64,000 nucleotides of DNA, taken from positions 6,696,001-6,760,000 of the forward strand of contig NZ_CP047318.1 of NCBI RefSeq assembly GCF_009857135.1. Reading direction: 5' to 3'. The notes beneath the pieces were generated by a model. It searched no databases. It was not told the DNA's origin and saw only the letters and a program-made list of their open reading frames with translations. Position 1 is the first letter of the stretch. Each line of letters starts with the position of its first letter. Position numbers and translations under genes: made by a program. This document shows, piece after piece, positions 44,008 through 53,267 of this stretch. The DNA comes from Streptomyces sp. HM190 (GTDB lineage: Bacteria; Actinomycetota; Actinomycetes; Streptomycetales; Streptomycetaceae).

Positions 44008-45405
44008 TCAGTCACCCGACCTGACCGCCGTCACCGCCTTTCTCGCCGCCACCAGAACCGGGTCCCAGACCGGCGAGAAGGGCGGGGCGTAGCCCAGGTC
44101 CAGGGCTGTCATCTGTTCGACCGTCATGCCCGCCGTCAGCGCCACGGCGGCGATGTCGACGCGCTTGCCCGCGCCCTCCCGGCCGACGATCTGGACGCCG
44201 AGGAGGCGGCCCGTGCGGCGTTCGGCGAGCATCTTGACCGTCATCGGGGCGGCGCCCGGGTAGTAGCCGGCGCGGCTGGTGGACTCGATGGTGACGGCGA
44301 CGAACTGCAGGCCCGCGCGGCGGGCGTCCTTCTCGCGCAGGCCCGTGCGCGCGATCTCCAGGTCGCAGACCTTGCTGACGGCGGTGCCGACGACGCCGGG
44401 GAACGTGGCGTAGCCGCCGCCGACGTTCGCGCCGATGACCTGCCCGTGCTTGTTGGCGTGGGTGCCCAGCGGGATGTGCCGTTCCCGGCCGGAGACCAGG
44501 TCGAGGACCTCCACGCAGTCGCCGCCCGCCCAGATGTCCTCGTGGCCGCGGACCCGCATCGACAGGTCGGTCAGCAGGCCCCCGTGCTCGCCCAGCTCAA
44601 GCCCCGCCGCCCGCGCCAGCTCCGTCTCGGGGCGCACCCCGATACCGAGGACCACCACGTCCGCCGGGTACTCGGCGTCGTCCGTGGCGACCGCGCGGAC
44701 CCGGCCGTCGTCGCCGGTGAGGAACTTGGTGACCTCGGCGTCGTCGACCATGGTGATGCCCATGCCCTCCATGGCCCGGTGCACCAGGCGGCCCATGTCC
44801 GGGTCCAGCGTCGACATCGGCTCCCTGCCGCGGTTGACGACCGTGACCTCGTACCCCCGGTTGATGAGCGCCTCCGCCATCTCCACGCCGATGTAGCCGG
44901 CGCCGACGACCACCGCGCGGCGGCCCCCGGTGGCGGCCAGCGTGTCGAGGAGGGCCTGCCCGTCGTCGAGGTTCTGCACCCCGTGCACCCCGGGGGCGTC
45001 GACGCCGGGCAGTTCCGGGCGGACCGGGCGGGCCCCGGTCGCGATCACGAGCTTGTCGTACGACGTCCAGTACTCGTCACCGGCGTCCACCTCGCGCGCG
45101 CGGACGCGCCTGCCCTCGACGTCGATCTCCACGACCTCCGTGCGCATCCGCAGATCGATGTCGCGGGCCCGGTGCTCCTCGGGCGAGCGGGCGATCAGCC
45201 GGTCCCGTTCGGGGACGTCGCCGCCGATCCAGTACGGGATGCCGCACGCCGAGTACGAGGTGAAGTGACCCCGCTCGAACGCCACGATCTCCAACGCGTC
45301 GGGCCCTCGCAGCCTGCGCGCCTGCGACGCGGCGGACATGCCCGCCGCATCGCCCCCGACGACGACCAGGCGTTCCCTCGAACGTTCCGTACGGCTCATG
45401 TTCAT
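44008..45405 (-). CDS. FAD-dependent oxidoreductase of the CoA-disulfide reductase / NADH oxidase type
   Basis: A 465-residue flavoprotein. FAD motif VVVGGDAAGMSAASQARR, the redox cysteine Cys54 in SYSACGIPYWIGG (the single-cysteine motif of CoADR and NOX), NAD(P) motif VVVGAGYIGVEMAEAL and the C-terminal dimerisation domain (GVVGTAVSKVCDLEIARTG) are visible. Such enzymes reduce CoA or glutathione disulfides or oxygen; Cys54 suggests thiol-disulfide chemistry. ATG 45405 or 45399. It is preceded by a DUF4349 lipoprotein gene on the same strand. Confidence 0.9.
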   Translation of the reverse strand: MNMSRTERSRERLVVVGGDAAGMSAASQARRLRGPDALEIVAFERGHFTSYSACGIPYWIGGDVPERDRLIARSPEEHRARDIDLRMRTEVVEIDVEGRRVRAREVDAGDEYWTSYDKLVIATGARPVRPELPGVDAPGVHGVQNLDDGQALLDTLAATGGRRAVVVGAGYIGVEMAEALINRGYEVTVVNRGREPMSTLDPDMGRLVHRAMEGMGITMVDDAEVTKFLTGDDGRVRAVATDDAEYPADVVVLGIGVRPETELARAAGLELGEHGGLLTDLSMRVRGHEDIWAGGDCVEVLDLVSGRERHIPLGTHANKHGQVIGANVGGGYATFPGVVGTAVSKVCDLEIARTGLREKDARRAGLQFVAVTIESTSRAGYYPGAAPMTVKMLAERRTGRLLGVQIVGREGAGKRVDIAAVALTAGMTVEQMTALDLGYAPPFSPVWDPVLVAARKAVTAVRSGD

Positions 45406-45432
45406 GGGAACACGCTACGGCCGCCCGGCATT

Positions 45433-46368
45433 TCAGCTCTCCTCGCCGCCTTCCGGCTCGGCGGCCGGGGCGGAGCGGCGCGAACGGCCGGAGAAGCGGA
45501 ACCACAGCAGCAGGACGAGGGCCGTGACCGCCGCGAACGGCAGGACCGCGGCGAGCGCCATGCCCAGCCAGCGGAACACCGCGACGAACGCGTTCCAGCC
45601 GCCCGCCAACGCGTCCGCGAACCCAGGCTCGTCGTCCTCGTCGGCCTTCTTCACCGCGGTCTCCGACAGCGACAGCGTGACGGTGGCGAGGCTCGTGCGG
45701 TCCTTCAGGGACTTCTGCCGGGCGAGCAGCGACTCCAGGTCCGCCTGACGCGTGCTCAACTCGCCCTCCAGCGTCACCACGTCGCTGATCCTGGTGGCCC
45801 GGTCCATCAGTTCGCGGATGCGGGCCACACTCGCCCGCTGTGTCGTGATGCGGCTCTCCACGTCCACGACCTGCTCGGTGACGTCCTCCGCCTTGGCCTT
45901 GCGCTCGATCAGCCTGCCGGTGCCCTCCAGCGCCGTCAGGACCTCCTCGTACTTCTCGGTGGGCACCCGCAGCACCACCCGGGTCCGCTCGCGGCCCTCG
46001 CCGTCGCGGGTCGTGGACTCGTCGCCCACGAACCCGCCCGCGTTCTCGGTGACCGTCCGGGCCTCGGCCAACGCCTTCGGTACGTCCTTCACCCGCACGG
46101 TCAGGCTCGCGGTGCGGATGACGTGACTCGGTCCGAGCGTCGGCGCGGAGTCGGCGGACCGGTTCCCGCGCGAACCGCCGCCGCTCCCGTCGTCGAGCGC
46201 CCCCTCCTGCCGTGCCGCGGCGCCGGCCTTGCTGTCGGCGGACATCCCGCCGTCCGAGGAGTCGTCGCCGGCGCCGCACCCGGCGAGGGCCAGCGCGGCG
46301 GCGAGGAACAGGGCGGCGAGGGCCCCGGCGGGCCGTCGGCGGGATCGGTGTGCGTGTGTCTGTGCCAT
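45433..46368 (-). CDS. DUF4349 lipoprotein
   Basis: A 311-residue membrane-attached protein: signal peptide with lipobox LAGC (Cys31), disordered Gly/Ser linker, DUF4349 core (IRTASLTVRVKDVPKALAEA, TVTENAGGFVGDE, VVLRVPTEKYEEVL), a coiled-coil central part (about 190-240, RITTQRASVARIRELMDRA) and a C-terminal transmembrane helix (LAAVLPFAAVTALVLLLWF). Function unknown. ATG 46368 is preferred to the longer frame because the signal peptide starts there. It is divergent from hemG. Confidence 0.88.
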   Translation of the reverse strand: MAQTHAHRSRRRPAGALAALFLAAALALAGCGAGDDSSDGGMSADSKAGAAARQEGALDDGSGGGSRGNRSADSAPTLGPSHVIRTASLTVRVKDVPKALAEARTVTENAGGFVGDESTTRDGEGRERTRVVLRVPTEKYEEVLTALEGTGRLIERKAKAEDVTEQVVDVESRITTQRASVARIRELMDRATRISDVVTLEGELSTRQADLESLLARQKSLKDRTSLATVTLSLSETAVKKADEDDEPGFADALAGGWNAFVAVFRWLGMALAAVLPFAAVTALVLLLWFRFSGRSRRSAPAAEPEGGEES

Positions 46369-46535
46369 GGCGGCGTACCCCCGAGGATCGTGTCCGGCTT
46401 GCCCGGTGACGCTCCTTCGACGCCACAGCCGCCCCGGACGTTCGCGGGGCCCGGTTCCGAAGCGGTCACGGTCGGGACTCGGTGGGGCCACACGGCCCTA
46501 CCGGGGCCGTCGCGGGCGTCTGAGAAGGTGGACCC

Positions 46536-47990
46536 ATGAGCGCATCACGTCCGGAAGCCGGACATGTCGTCGTCGTCGGAGCGGGGATCGCGGGGCTGGC
46601 CGCCGCGCACGCGCTGCTGGACAGAGGCGCCCGGGTGACCGTCCTGGAGGCCACGGACCGGGTCGGCGGCAAGCTGCTGCCCGGCGAGGTCGCGGGCGCC
46701 CGGGTCGACCTCGGCGCCGAGTCCCTGCTGGCGCGCCGCCCCGAGGCGATCGCGCTCGCCCGGGAGGTCGGACTCGCCGACCGGCTCCAGCCGCCCGCCA
46801 CCGCCACGGCCTCCCTGTGGACGCGGGGTGCCCTGCGCCCCATGCCGAAGGGCCACGTCATGGGGGTCCCCGGCACCGCGTCCGCCCTGTCCGGGGTGCT
46901 GTCCGACGAGGGCCTCGCCCGCATCGAGCGCGACGCGGACCTGCCCCGCACGGAGGTCGGCGACGACGTCGCGGTGGGGGAGTACGTGGCGGCCCGCGTC
47001 GGCCGGGAGGTCGTGGACCGCCTGGTGGAGCCGCTTCTCGGCGGCGTCTACGCGGGCGACGCGTACCGCATCTCGATGCGCTCGGCCGTCCCGCAGCTCT
47101 ACCAGGCCGCCCTGACCCACACCTCCCTCACCGAGGCCGTCCGGGAGATCCAGGACCGCGCGGCCGCCGCCCGGCAGACCGGCCCCGTGTTCATGGGCAT
47201 CGAGGGCGGCGTGGGACAACTGCCGCTCGCGGTCGCGGAGTCGGTGCGGGCCCGCGGCGCCGAGATCCTCACGCGCAGCCCCGTCACGGAGCTGCGCCGC
47301 GAGAGCACCGGAGGCTGGCGCGTCGCCACCGGCGACCGGGCGCTGCACGCCGACGCCGTCGTCGTCGCCGCCCCCGCCCCCGTCGCCGCCGACCTGCTGC
47401 GCGCCGAGGCCCCCGAGGCCGCCGCCGAACTCGCCGGCGTCGAGTACGCCTCCATGGCCCTCGTCACCCTCGCCTACCGCCGCGCCGACGTCGCCCTCCC
47501 CGCGGGCAGCGGCTTCCTGGTGCCGCCGGTCGACGGGCGCACCATCAAGGCGTCCACCTTCTCCTCCCAGAAGTGGGGCTGGCTCGACGAGCAGAACCCC
47601 GACCTGCTGATCCTGCGCACCTCCGTGGGCCGCCACGGCGAGACGGAGATCCTGGCGCACGAGGACGCCCACCTCGTCGACGTCTCCCTCCAGGACCTGC
47701 GCGAGGCCACCGGCCTGATCGCCCGCCCCGTCGAGACCCGTGTGACCCGCTGGGACGACGGCCTGCCCCAGTACCCGGTAGGCCACCACGCGCGCGTGGC
47801 CCGGGTCCGCGAGCACCTCGGCAAGCTGCCCGGCGTCGCCGTCTGCGGCGCCGCGTACGACGGCGTCGGCGTCCCGGCCTGCGTCGCGAGCGCGGCGGCC
47901 GCCGTCGACCAGATCCACGGTGACCTGCGCGCTGTGCAGGACCTCACGGCCAACCCGGTGCAGAGCCTGCACGGCGGAGCGGGAGAATGA
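46536..47990 (+). CDS. hemG: Coproporphyrinogen III / protoporphyrinogen oxidase
   Basis: A 484-residue FAD enzyme of the HemY type: N-terminal HVVVVGAGIAGLAAAHALLDRG, then GRVGG-like TDRVGGKLLPGE, MGIEGGVGQLPLAVAE and C-terminal VAVCGAAYDGVGVPACVASA. In Actinobacteria this enzyme (CgoX) oxidises coproporphyrinogen III to coproporphyrin III, upstream of ferrochelatase and HemQ. ATG 46536 after GAAGG. It is coupled to hemQ, 5 bases downstream, which supports the coproporphyrin-pathway role. Confidence 0.95.
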   Translation: MSASRPEAGHVVVVGAGIAGLAAAHALLDRGARVTVLEATDRVGGKLLPGEVAGARVDLGAESLLARRPEAIALAREVGLADRLQPPATATASLWTRGALRPMPKGHVMGVPGTASALSGVLSDEGLARIERDADLPRTEVGDDVAVGEYVAARVGREVVDRLVEPLLGGVYAGDAYRISMRSAVPQLYQAALTHTSLTEAVREIQDRAAAARQTGPVFMGIEGGVGQLPLAVAESVRARGAEILTRSPVTELRRESTGGWRVATGDRALHADAVVVAAPAPVAADLLRAEAPEAAAELAGVEYASMALVTLAYRRADVALPAGSGFLVPPVDGRTIKASTFSSQKWGWLDEQNPDLLILRTSVGRHGETEILAHEDAHLVDVSLQDLREATGLIARPVETRVTRWDDGLPQYPVGHHARVARVREHLGKLPGVAVCGAAYDGVGVPACVASAAAAVDQIHGDLRAVQDLTANPVQSLHGGAGE

Positions 47991-47995
47991 GTTCC

Positions 47996-48727
47996 ATGAG
48001 TGACGACGCCCCCACCACCGAGTCCGGCCGTGTCCCGAACAAGGGCAAGCTGGCCAAGGACCTCAACGAGGTCATCCGTTACACGCTGTGGTCCGTCTTC
48101 AAGCTGAAGGACGTGCTCCCGGAGGACCGCACCGGTCACGCCGACGAGGTACAGGAGCTGTTCGACCAACTCGCCGCGAAGGACGTCACCGTGCGCGGCA
48201 CCTACGACCTGTCGGGCCTGCGCGCCGACGCCGACCTCATGATCTGGTGGCACGCGGAGACCAGCGACCAGCTCCAGGAGGCGTACAACCTCTTCCGCCG
48301 CACCCGGCTGGGCCGCGCGCTGGAGCCGGTCTGGTCGAACATGGCGCTGCACCGCCCCGCGGAGTTCAACCGCTCGCACATCCCGGCGTTCCTCGCCGAC
48401 GAGACGCCGCGCGACTATGTCAGCGTCTACCCGTTCGTGCGTTCCTACGACTGGTACCTGCTGCCGGACGAGGACCGCCGTCGGATGCTCGCCGACCACG
48501 GCAAGATGGCCCGCGGCTTCCCCGACGTCCGCGCCAACACGGTCGCCTCGTTCTCGCTGGGCGACTACGAGTGGATCCTGGCGTTCGAGGCCGACGAGCT
48601 GTACCGCATCGTCGACCTCATGCGCCACCTGCGTGCCTCCGAGGCCCGGATGCACGTCCGCGAGGAGGTCCCGTTCTACACCGGCCGCCGGAAGTCGGTC
48701 GCGGAACTGGTCGAGGGCCTGGCGTAA
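47996..48727 (+). CDS. hemQ: Coproheme decarboxylase HemQ (chlorite dismutase family)
   Basis: A 243-residue protein (ChdC) that converts coproheme to heme b using peroxide. Tyr145 (SVYPFV) and His168 (LADHGK) fit the catalytic tyrosine and heme-ligand histidine of ChdC; RANTVASFSLGDYEWILAFE is typical. It lacks the chlorite-dismutase distal Arg context, as expected for HemQ. ATG 47996 is preferred over ATG 47987, which lies directly on GGGAGA. It forms a unit with hemG. Confidence 0.95.
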   Translation: MSDDAPTTESGRVPNKGKLAKDLNEVIRYTLWSVFKLKDVLPEDRTGHADEVQELFDQLAAKDVTVRGTYDLSGLRADADLMIWWHAETSDQLQEAYNLFRRTRLGRALEPVWSNMALHRPAEFNRSHIPAFLADETPRDYVSVYPFVRSYDWYLLPDEDRRRMLADHGKMARGFPDVRANTVASFSLGDYEWILAFEADELYRIVDLMRHLRASEARMHVREEVPFYTGRRKSVAELVEGLA

Positions 48728-48752
48728 CCCGCCGTGGTCCGCTGCGGCCCGC

Positions 48753-50384
48753 CTACCCGCGCCCCGGAAGGGGCGCGGGGAGCGGCGCGTCCGGGGCCGT
48801 CGCGGTCGCCCGACCGGTGGGCGGTGCGCTCACCGAGCGCGCGGCGGCGGGCTTCGGTTCCGGGCGTCCCGCGCAGGCCGCCCGCCCGTCGGGCACCCGG
48901 CCCTCCAGCAGATACGCCTCCAGATGCGCGTTGACGCACGTGTTGGGGCCGCCCGCCACGCCGTGGCTCCCGGCGTCCCGCTCGGTCACCAGCACCGACC
49001 CCCACAGCCGCCGATGCAGCGCGATCGCCCCCTCGTACGGCGCGGCCGCGTCCCGTTCCGCCGCGAGGATCAGCGTCGGCGGCAACTCGCCGGGCCCGGT
49101 GCGCACGTCCAGGGGGCGCTGCCGCGGCGCCGGCCAGTACGCGCACGGCAGGTTCGTCCACACGTTGTCCCACGTCTCGAAGGGCGCCGTCCGGGCGAGC
49201 CGGGTGTTGTCGCGGTCCCAGACCCGGAAGTCCGTCGGCCAGGGCCCGTCGTTGCACTCGACGGCCGTGTACACCGCGTTCGCGTTCTCCTGCTCGACGG
49301 CCGCCTCCGGGTACGGTCCGGCCAGCTGGACCAGCGGTTTCGCATCCCCCCGCAGATACGCGGAGAGCGCGAGCGCGCGCTGCGGCCAGTAGTCGTCGAA
49401 GTACGCGGCCTGCAGGAACGCGCTCTGCAACTGCCCCGGTCCCACCTTCCCGCCGGCCGGCCGTGCGGCCAGGCGGGCCGCCGCCCGCTCGTAGCTGCGC
49501 AGCACCTTCCGCGCGGTGTTCCCCAGCCGGTACACCTTGTGGTGCTTGGCGGCCCACCGCCGGAAGTCCGCCCAGCGCCCCTCGAACGCCGCCGACTGGT
49601 CGAGGTTGTTGCGGTACCAGATCCGCTCGGGGTCCGGGTTCACCGCCGAGTCGAAGACCATCCGGCGCACCCGCGAGGGGAACAGCGTCGCGTACAGCGC
49701 CCCGAAGTAGGTGCCGTACGACGCCCCCATGAACGTCAGCCGCTGCTCGCCGAGCGCGGCGCGCAGCACGTCGAGGTCGCGGGCGTTGTTGAGTGAGTGG
49801 TAGTGCCGCAGCGCGCTCCCGGCCCGCTGCGCGCACCCGCGCGCGTACGCCTGTGCCCGCGCGATCCGCTGCTTCTTGTATGCCGCCGAGGGGTGCGTCG
49901 GCGCGGGGCTGGGCCCTTGGTGCAGGCGCTTCGGGTCCTGGCAGGACAGCGGCGCCGACCGCCCGACGCCGCGCGGCGCGTACCCGACGAGGTCGTAGGC
50001 CGCCGCGATCCGCTTCCACTGCGGCAGGATCCCGATCAGCGGGAAGTACATCCCGGAGCCGCCGGGCCCGCCGGGGTTGAACACGAGCGCCCCCTGCCTG
50101 GGGACCTTGCCCTTGCCCCTGGCCTCGACCCGGCTGACGGTGAGGGAGATCTGCCTGCCGAAGGGCCGGGCGTAGTCGAGCGGCACCTTGACCGTCCCGC
50201 ACCGCAGCAGGTCCGGCAGCCCCTCCGCCTTCGGGCACGTCCCGAACCGGATGCCCTCCGCCGCCGCCCTCCCGGCCGCGACCTCCACCCCCATGACCGC
50301 GGTGGTCCCACTCGCCGCCGGCGCGGCGGCGACACCGCTCAGCAGCACCGCCCCGACCGTCCCGTAGAGCACGGCAGCTCGCAT
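48753..50384 (-). CDS. Secreted alpha/beta hydrolase (tripeptidyl aminopeptidase-like)
   Basis: A 543-residue exported hydrolase of the SlpD/SlpE, proline-iminopeptidase-like group. A signal peptide (AVLYGTVGAVLLSGVAAAPAA) precedes the fold. The oxyanion region is NPGGPGGSG, the nucleophile Ser lies in FMGASYGTYFG, the Asp in LAAERDAAAPYEGA and the His in DAGSHGVAGGP. A C-terminal TAP-like domain is present. It probably removes tri- or dipeptides outside the cell. ATG 50384 follows GGAGGG. The last residues (PLPAPLPGRG) are encoded by GC-rich sequence resembling the dispersed repeat family. Confidence 0.9.
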   Translation of the reverse strand: MRAAVLYGTVGAVLLSGVAAAPAASGTTAVMGVEVAAGRAAAEGIRFGTCPKAEGLPDLLRCGTVKVPLDYARPFGRQISLTVSRVEARGKGKVPRQGALVFNPGGPGGSGMYFPLIGILPQWKRIAAAYDLVGYAPRGVGRSAPLSCQDPKRLHQGPSPAPTHPSAAYKKQRIARAQAYARGCAQRAGSALRHYHSLNNARDLDVLRAALGEQRLTFMGASYGTYFGALYATLFPSRVRRMVFDSAVNPDPERIWYRNNLDQSAAFEGRWADFRRWAAKHHKVYRLGNTARKVLRSYERAAARLAARPAGGKVGPGQLQSAFLQAAYFDDYWPQRALALSAYLRGDAKPLVQLAGPYPEAAVEQENANAVYTAVECNDGPWPTDFRVWDRDNTRLARTAPFETWDNVWTNLPCAYWPAPRQRPLDVRTGPGELPPTLILAAERDAAAPYEGAIALHRRLWGSVLVTERDAGSHGVAGGPNTCVNAHLEAYLLEGRVPDGRAACAGRPEPKPAAARSVSAPPTGRATATAPDAPLPAPLPGRG

Positions 50385-50450
50385 CGCGTATCCCTCCGAA
50401 GCACGACAGCAACAAAAGTGATGTTTCGTTCGGAAGGGGGTGATGTAAAG

Positions 50451-50502
50451 CACCGCCCCCCGGTGTCGCCCACCGCCCGGTGGGCGACACCGGGGGGCGG
50501 TG
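50451..50502. terminator. 52 bp near-perfect palindrome upstream of the hydrolase
   Basis: Perfect 25 bp arms (beginning CACCGCCCCCCGGTGTCGCC) around a 2 bp spacer. It is 66 bp before the hydrolase start on the minus strand and would form an exceptionally stable hairpin in either transcript. Confidence 0.6.
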
Positions 50503-50511
50503 ACAGTTTCA

Positions 50512-50614
50512 AGTGCCGCGGCAGGCAACGTCTGCCCCGTCGCGACGCCCGGCACGCCGGGAGTACGCACCGGACGCCGCTCCTCGACGGGTAAACGTTG
50601 CCTGCCGCGGCACT
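50512..50614. repeat. 103 bp element with perfect 20 bp terminal inverted repeats
   Basis: The ends AGTGCCGCGGCAGGCAACGT (50512-50531) and its exact complement (50595-50614) enclose 63 bp with further inner stems (CCCGTCG/CGACGGG and CCCGGC/CCGGG type). The right end overlaps the TAG stop of the DUF4142 gene inside a CTAG. It could be a MITE, a terminator or a structured RNA. Confidence 0.6.
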
Positions 50615-51401
50615 AGTCCTCGCCCTCCTCGCGCGGGCCCGTCGCCGCCGGGGGGAGCGAGTAGCGCGGGGAGGGGGAAGCCGTCGGGGTGGGGGTCACC
50701 GGGACCGGGGAGCCGGGGTCGTCCAACGGGCCGGGCGGGGCCGGTGAGGTGGTGATGGGCGGAGGGCTCGCGGCGGCCGCGTCCCGGGCGATCGCGTCGT
50801 AGTCGACGAGCCCGGTGGCCTCCAGGACCTTGATGTGGTCCAGCACGGTGGTGTTGGCGTCGTCGGCGAGGTCGCGGACCAGCGAGTTGCGGGTGGTGGC
50901 GCGGACCTGGGCGACGACGGGGAACACCTTGCCGTGGGCCATGCGCGCGATGTTCGCGAACTCCCGGTCGTACTGCTCGCCGCGCGCCGCCTCCAGCGTG
51001 CTCAGCCACGCCTTCTGCTGGTCGTTCGGCTGGTTGGGCAGGGCCAGCCCGAGCCGGGACGCGACGTCGCGGACCCGCGCGTCGAGGAAGGTGTGCCCCT
51101 CGACGAGGTGCTCGCCCGCCGTCCGTACGGCCTTGGTGGTGCCCTTCGTCTGGGCCTGCTGCCCGGCGGGCAGCTCCCACAGCCCTGCCAGTCTGACCTT
51201 GGTGATGAACTCCCGGTCCAGGCCGGACAACGCCCCGTACCGCGTCGTCACGGTGGACGCGTTCAGGGTGTCGACGCCGGTTCCCGAGCGGTCGCTGTAC
51301 GACCAGATCGGGAAGACCAGCGCCAGGAGCGTCGCCGTCAGTCCGGCGACGATGAGCGCTGTTCCGTTGAGCAGTCCTCTGCTGCGTCTGTCGGATCGCA
51401 T
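50613..51401 (-). CDS. DUF4142 protein (copy 1)
   Basis: A 262-residue membrane-anchored protein. An N-terminal helix (LIVAGLTATLLALVFPIWSY) is followed by a four-helix DUF4142 domain with the conserved RLAGLWELPAGQQ, LPNQPNDQQ, AHGKVFPVVAQVR and LVRDLADDANTTVLDH, and a Pro/Ser/Thr-rich C-terminal tail. DUF4142 domains resemble ferritin-like bundles but lack obvious metal ligands here. Function unknown. ATG 51401 follows GGAGG. Two paralogues lie upstream beyond the DUF692 gene. Confidence 0.88.
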   Translation of the reverse strand: MRSDRRSRGLLNGTALIVAGLTATLLALVFPIWSYSDRSGTGVDTLNASTVTTRYGALSGLDREFITKVRLAGLWELPAGQQAQTKGTTKAVRTAGEHLVEGHTFLDARVRDVASRLGLALPNQPNDQQKAWLSTLEAARGEQYDREFANIARMAHGKVFPVVAQVRATTRNSLVRDLADDANTTVLDHIKVLEATGLVDYDAIARDAAAASPPPITTSPAPPGPLDDPGSPVPVTPTPTASPSPRYSLPPAATGPREEGED

Positions 51402-51692
51402 GGTGCCTCCAGCTCGCGGCACCGCACGCAGGTGCGTTTCGGGTGCGGATGGGCCTACGGGACGGCATGTTACTGCCCGGTCCGCATCAACTGCCGTACG
51501 GGGAGGAAGGGTTGAGGGCGGTACAAATCGCACCGGATGGGATGTCCGGGACGTCGGACAGGTCAGGTGAAAGCGGAGTGAATAGGGTGTGAAACCCGTG
51601 TGTGGGGCGTGGATGTGTTAATCGCAGCACACCGGGGGCGCGCGAGAAGCCGCCGCGCTTCGGGCAGCGGGGCGGTGAGGGGGCGCACGGCG

Positions 51693-53117
51693 TCAACGGC
51701 GCAGCAGCACCCTGGCGGTCGCACGGGCCAGCCGCGCCGTGGGGCGCCGGGACAGGGGCGCCGGGCCGGAGCGCTCCAGCCACCACGCGCGCAGCGCACG
51801 CCGGGTGCCCGCGTCCTCGACCCGGTCGCCCAACAGCAGGTGCTCGGCGAAGGACAGCGCGTCGCGGCGGTAGCCGCCGGTCATCGGGTGACCCTGCGCG
51901 TACGCCACGAACGCCGGCCGGTACGACGTGCCGAGGATCTCCGGCAGTTCCGGCGCGACCTTGCCCACGACGTCCGCCCGCTTGGCCGCGAGCGCCCGGG
52001 ACTGCACCCCGAGCCGTACCCGGTCGAACCCCTCGGGCACCGGCGTCCCCGCGACCAGCGCCGACAGCAGCGCGGCCTGGGCCAGCCCGAGCCGCTGCCG
52101 GGCGCCGGGCTCACCGTCGCCACCGGGTGCCCCCTCGGCGGAGACCACCGGCTCGGCCGCCGCGTCCGACACGGCGGGCGTCGCGTCCGACACGGCAGAC
52201 GCCGTGGCCGGCGCGGCCGGTGTCGTGGCCGAAGCGGCGGGCTCGGTCGGCGCGGGCACGGCGCCCCCGACCCCGGCGGTCCTCAGCACCCCCCGGATCG
52301 CGTCCAGCTCGCGCTCCAGCTCGGCCGGCTCCGGGAAGTTCTCGTCGCGCTCCAGGAGGACGCCGGGTGGGGTCACCCGGGATGCCAGGTCGGCGAGGAC
52401 GTCGAGGACCTGCTGGGGGACCGGGTGGGCGTGGCTGTCGTGCCAGACGCCGTCCCGCTCGAAACCGCCCGCGACATGGACGTACGCGAGGGCCTCGACC
52501 GGCAGCTCGTCCAGGGCCTTCGCGGGGTCCTCGCCCCGGTTGACGTGGTTGGTGTGCAGGTTCGCCACGTCGATCAGCAGGCGGACCCCGGTGCGGTCGA
52601 CGAGGTCGTACAGGAACTGGCCCTCCGTCATCTCCTCGCCCGGCCAGTTGATCAGCGCCGCGATGTTCTCCAGGGCCAGCGGCACCGGCAGTGCGTCCTG
52701 GGCGATGCGCACGTTCTCGCACAGCACGTCCAGCGCGTCCCGGGTACGCGGCACCGGCAGCAGGTGACCGGCCTCCAGCAGCGGCGACGCGGTGAGGGCG
52801 CCCCCCGCCCGCACGAACGCGAGGTGCTCGGTGACGAGGGGCGCGCCCAGGACCTCCGCACGCTCGGCGAGGGCGCGCAGCCGCTCCTTGTCGGGGCGGT
52901 CGGCGCCGCCGAGGCCGAGCGAGACGCCGTGCGGCACGACCGTGACGCCCCGCTCGCGCAGCCGCAGCAGCGACTCGGGGAGGTGGCCGGGGCAGAGGTT
53001 CTCCGCGACGACCTCGACCCAGTCGACACCGCCGGCCCGCCCGGCCATGCGCTCGACGGCGTCCGCGATCTCCGGACGCCATCCGATCCCCGTACCCAGC
53101 TGCCTGATCCGCTCCAT
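51693..53117 (-). CDS. DUF692 (MNIO) protein with C-terminal partner-like domain
   Basis: A 474-residue protein. Residues 1 to about 285 are a TIM-barrel DUF692 domain, the family of multinuclear non-heme iron oxidases (MbnB, TglH, ChrH) that modify peptides at cysteine. Candidate metal ligands are visible: PHGVSLGLGG, TEHLAF, LALENIAAL, LIDVANLHTNHVN, YVHVAGG, WHDSHAHPVP and LLERDENFPE. An Ala/Pro-rich linker leads to a C-terminal domain (about 355-474, FDRVRLGVQSRALAAKRADV, ILGTSYRPAFVAYAQGHP) that resembles the DUF2063/HvfC-type partner proteins usually encoded separately. No Cys-rich precursor peptide was found nearby. ATG 53117 follows GAGGAGGGG. Confidence 0.85.
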   Translation of the reverse strand: MERIRQLGTGIGWRPEIADAVERMAGRAGGVDWVEVVAENLCPGHLPESLLRLRERGVTVVPHGVSLGLGGADRPDKERLRALAERAEVLGAPLVTEHLAFVRAGGALTASPLLEAGHLLPVPRTRDALDVLCENVRIAQDALPVPLALENIAALINWPGEEMTEGQFLYDLVDRTGVRLLIDVANLHTNHVNRGEDPAKALDELPVEALAYVHVAGGFERDGVWHDSHAHPVPQQVLDVLADLASRVTPPGVLLERDENFPEPAELERELDAIRGVLRTAGVGGAVPAPTEPAASATTPAAPATASAVSDATPAVSDAAAEPVVSAEGAPGGDGEPGARQRLGLAQAALLSALVAGTPVPEGFDRVRLGVQSRALAAKRADVVGKVAPELPEILGTSYRPAFVAYAQGHPMTGGYRRDALSFAEHLLLGDRVEDAGTRRALRAWWLERSGPAPLSRRPTARLARATARVLLRR

Positions 53118-53267
53118 CGTCCCCTCCTCGGTCACGGCTGTACCCAGACCCTGTGTTCGTCTCCTCACGGCGGACCTGTGTTCCGGCGTGACGGAGTCAT
53201 GGCCCCGTCGCTCGCAGCCGAACCCCGAGAAGGGGACCTTCAGAGCAACATTTGAGCTTTCGCCGGA

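Noticed and set aside
47996..48727. True chlorite dismutase
   Set aside because: Coupled to hemG/cgoX and with ChdC-type Tyr and His positions, it fits coproheme decarboxylase.
51693..53117. Xylose isomerase-like TIM barrel
   Set aside because: The pattern of His, Glu, Asp and Asn motifs and the DWVEVVAEN start fit DUF692 rather than sugar isomerases.
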